Positions 62,165 to 64,000 of a stretch of 64,000 nt of DNA are shown here, one piece after another; position 1 is the stretch's first letter, and the number at the start of each line of letters is the position of its first letter. Location of the stretch: positions 4,925,870 through 4,989,869 of the forward strand of contig NC_030986.1 of the NCBI RefSeq assembly GCF_000149955.1, given 5' to 3'. Under the pieces are notes generated by a model. That model saw only the letters and a list, made by a program, of their open reading frames with translations. It was not told the origin of the DNA and searched no databases. Source of the DNA: Fusarium oxysporum f. sp. lycopersici 4287. Taxonomy: Eukaryota; Ascomycota; Sordariomycetes; Hypocreales; Nectriaceae. Made by a program: the position numbers and the translations under genes.

Positions 62165-62996
62165 ATGCCCAGTGACACCCCTTCAGAGGCTGATTCCATG
62201 GCTCACCACCGGCCGCCTGCTTTACACAGGACCCTTCGCTTAGTCGCGATCGCCTCATTTCTCCCCGCATTTCCCCTCTGTATTGCTCACGGAGTTCTGT
62301 CAAACGACGCAGCTCCTGCGGTCGGTCTTGTTCCGCTTGCGTTTTCTTCTGGTGGAAGCTTGTTCCTCCTCCGCCGACGAGAACGAGACGATGGACTTGC
62401 GCACAAGCTCTCACACCCTGTGATGGCCTTTGCTTTTGATGTGGTACTAGCGGCAGCTTGTATGATTGTGTTGGTCTTTACATGGATTTCGAAAGGCCAG
62501 TTGGCGTCGTTGAGTATGCTGGCAGCTTATGCCACTATTCCCCTTCTCGTCAACTTGTGAGAGTCCCCCATTCAGAAGTACATTGTTTTGCATACAAACT
62601 AACAAGGACTCTAGTGTCATTCACCTTCTTATCGCTCTGGAGTCATTCTACACGGGTCTTGCTGTCCACAGTATCGTACAATGGCTAGCTTGGCGCACTC
62701 TACCTCCTGACTGCCCACATTGTGACCATCGACTTCGCCCAGACTTCCCAGAGCTACCATGGCTTGATCGTCTACGAGAGCGACGACATGGAGATTATTC
62801 GGCATTATTTGTGGATGAAGAGAACAGGTATCACGATGACGAAACCGAAGAGACGCTACAGCGTGCTGAGAGTGCAGCGCAGGAGGCCGAGGCGCAGCCG
62901 GAGGTTGTCGATGTCAGGAAGAAGAACAATCGTAGGAACAGGACAAATACCCCTCCATCGCGAGATGAACCCGCGTCTCCATGGAGCGCCTCATGA
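62165..62996 (+). CDS. Small four-pass membrane protein, unknown
   Basis: Two exons (62165-62556 and 62615-62996) encode 257 residues; the 58-bp intron has GTGAGA, a CTAAC branch site and TCTAG, and joins in phase 2 within a Phe codon. The N-terminal 20 residues are hydrophilic. About four hydrophobic segments follow: LVAIASFLPAFPLCIA, AAPAVGLVPLAFSSGGSLF, AFDVVLAAACMIVLVFTW and, after the intron, FVIHLLIALESFYTGLAV. A short Cys/His motif (CPHCDHRLRP) lies just after the last segment, and the C-terminal 85 residues are charged, acidic then basic. The frame continues upstream of the ATG, but the leader there shows no protein-like composition. I do not recognise a named family. Confidence 0.82.
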
Positions 62997-64000
62997 TGGA
63001 TGAATGGTAGAATATTCTTATGAGACTGAGATGGATCAGCTGGGTCAGATGAGCAGACTGGAGTCGTGGTATCAGCTAGACTGTATCAAATTGATTCTTG
63101 AATGGCACCGTATCCCAGCGATATAGCTACCAACATTAGTTGAACACCTTTTATCAAGTGTAATTAGCAATACTGAGACATTTCGACTTTCAACGAGGGC
63201 TCTAAATTCAACCTTATGCAGACCGCAGGCTCGTCTGGCAGTGCTATCGTATACAGACCTGTGATATATCCAAGTGCATTCTCCACTGTAGCTCTGGGCC
63301 CTCAAACTCTACGACTCCAATCAGCGATAACTCAATTGGATCTTCATTTATTATTTCAAGCCTCTTTGACCAGGCCATATCCTAGCTTCTTGGGGTAACC
63401 TTAACCTCAACTGGCAGCTCCGCATTTCCTGTCATTCCGGGACAGCAAGCCCATGCATATATATACCGTTATAGCGATAAATTGCGAGACATCATTCCAC
63501 AATCAGCTATCGGTGTGCATGTAACCCCCACTGCGTCCTTATCGGAGCGTGCCCCTAGAAGATCGCCAGCTCCCGCAGTGGGACACAAAAAGTCTGGAAC
63601 CCCGGGCAGGTCGCGGTCCAGCTTCTGATGGTGGTTGTGAGTGTGAGGCTAAATACCATGAGCCAGCCTCTATCACAGCGCACTTGCTAAGGCTACGTCA
63701 TGCCCACTACAGCTTCGGTTACCTTTTCTTGAATCTGAAGCTGTAATTTTAACTCGCATCTGCGTAGCATTGAGTTTCTCTACTTTGTTTATGAAAACCA
63801 ACTTTCATAAGAAATTTGCTTTCATTTCTCACTCCTCCTAATCCCTGAACCTTTCTTCTACAACCAGCTGTTCTCCTAACTCGACTCGCCCAAACACGCA
63901 CTATCTGCTCCATTCAACGTTGTGGCTTGTTACCAACATCTTGGGTTTTCAAAAATCTTTACTCCAAGGGACTATTAAACTTCGACTACGCCCGAACCAG
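62997..64000. other. Intergenic to window end
   Basis: The last kb has no supportable gene. The final 250 bp are C/T-rich on the plus strand and may be the leader of a gene starting beyond the window. Confidence 0.5.

Overview
The window is 64 kb of nuclear DNA from a filamentous ascomycete, most likely a Sordariomycete close to Fusarium. The reasons are protein-coding genes with short introns (mostly 48-104 bp) bearing GT...AG ends and CTAAC/CTGAC-like branch points, Zn(II)2Cys6 regulators, a HET-C gene with a glycine-rich tail, and intergenic spaces of several kb. The genus is inferred from remembered family resemblance, not from a search. Six runs of N (1469-1978, 19995-20094, 23137-23582, 26557-26949, 29525-30122, 49725-49847) break the sequence, and three of them cut genes. 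I saw no convincing tRNA, rRNA, CRISPR array or intact transposon.

Layout. 0-9.4 kb: a truncated coiled-coil protein (+), TIM10 (-), an aldehyde dehydrogenase (-), a possible small spliced gene (-) and a three-exon Zn2Cys6 regulator (+). 9.4-19.5 kb: a 10 kb stretch without a supportable gene, increasingly pyrimidine-rich towards a Myb-like regulator (19.5-21.4 kb, +, interrupted by a gap). 24.2-29 kb: an EDEM/Htm1-type GH47 protein of ER quality control (+) and adenine phosphoribosyltransferase (-). 29-34.8 kb: a gene-poor block that seems to contain decayed membrane-protein coding sequence. 34.8-38.8 kb: a multi-pass membrane protein and PEX2, both (-). 40.9-43.3 kb: a 25-copy 9-bp minisatellite beside a Zn2Cys6 regulator gene carrying stops and a frameshift. 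44.5-49 kb: a single-exon membrane-anchored coiled-coil protein (+) and a membrane RING-H2 protein (-). 52.9-55.9 kb: HET-C (-). 59.8-63 kb: an HMG-box protein (+) and a small membrane protein (+).

The genes are ordinary monocistronic eukaryotic units on both strands. They do not form an evident biosynthetic cluster or a single pathway: mitochondrial import, peroxisome import, purine salvage, glycoprotein degradation, self-recognition and transcription are all represented. I did not find a convincing new multi-gene system. The parts most worth checking are the decayed regulator with its neighbouring minisatellite, the HET-C gene with an apparent one-base shift in its signal peptide, the decayed membrane-protein frame at 32.1-32.9 kb, the long leader or desert before the Myb-like gene, and the small spliced gene at 5.3-5.6 kb.
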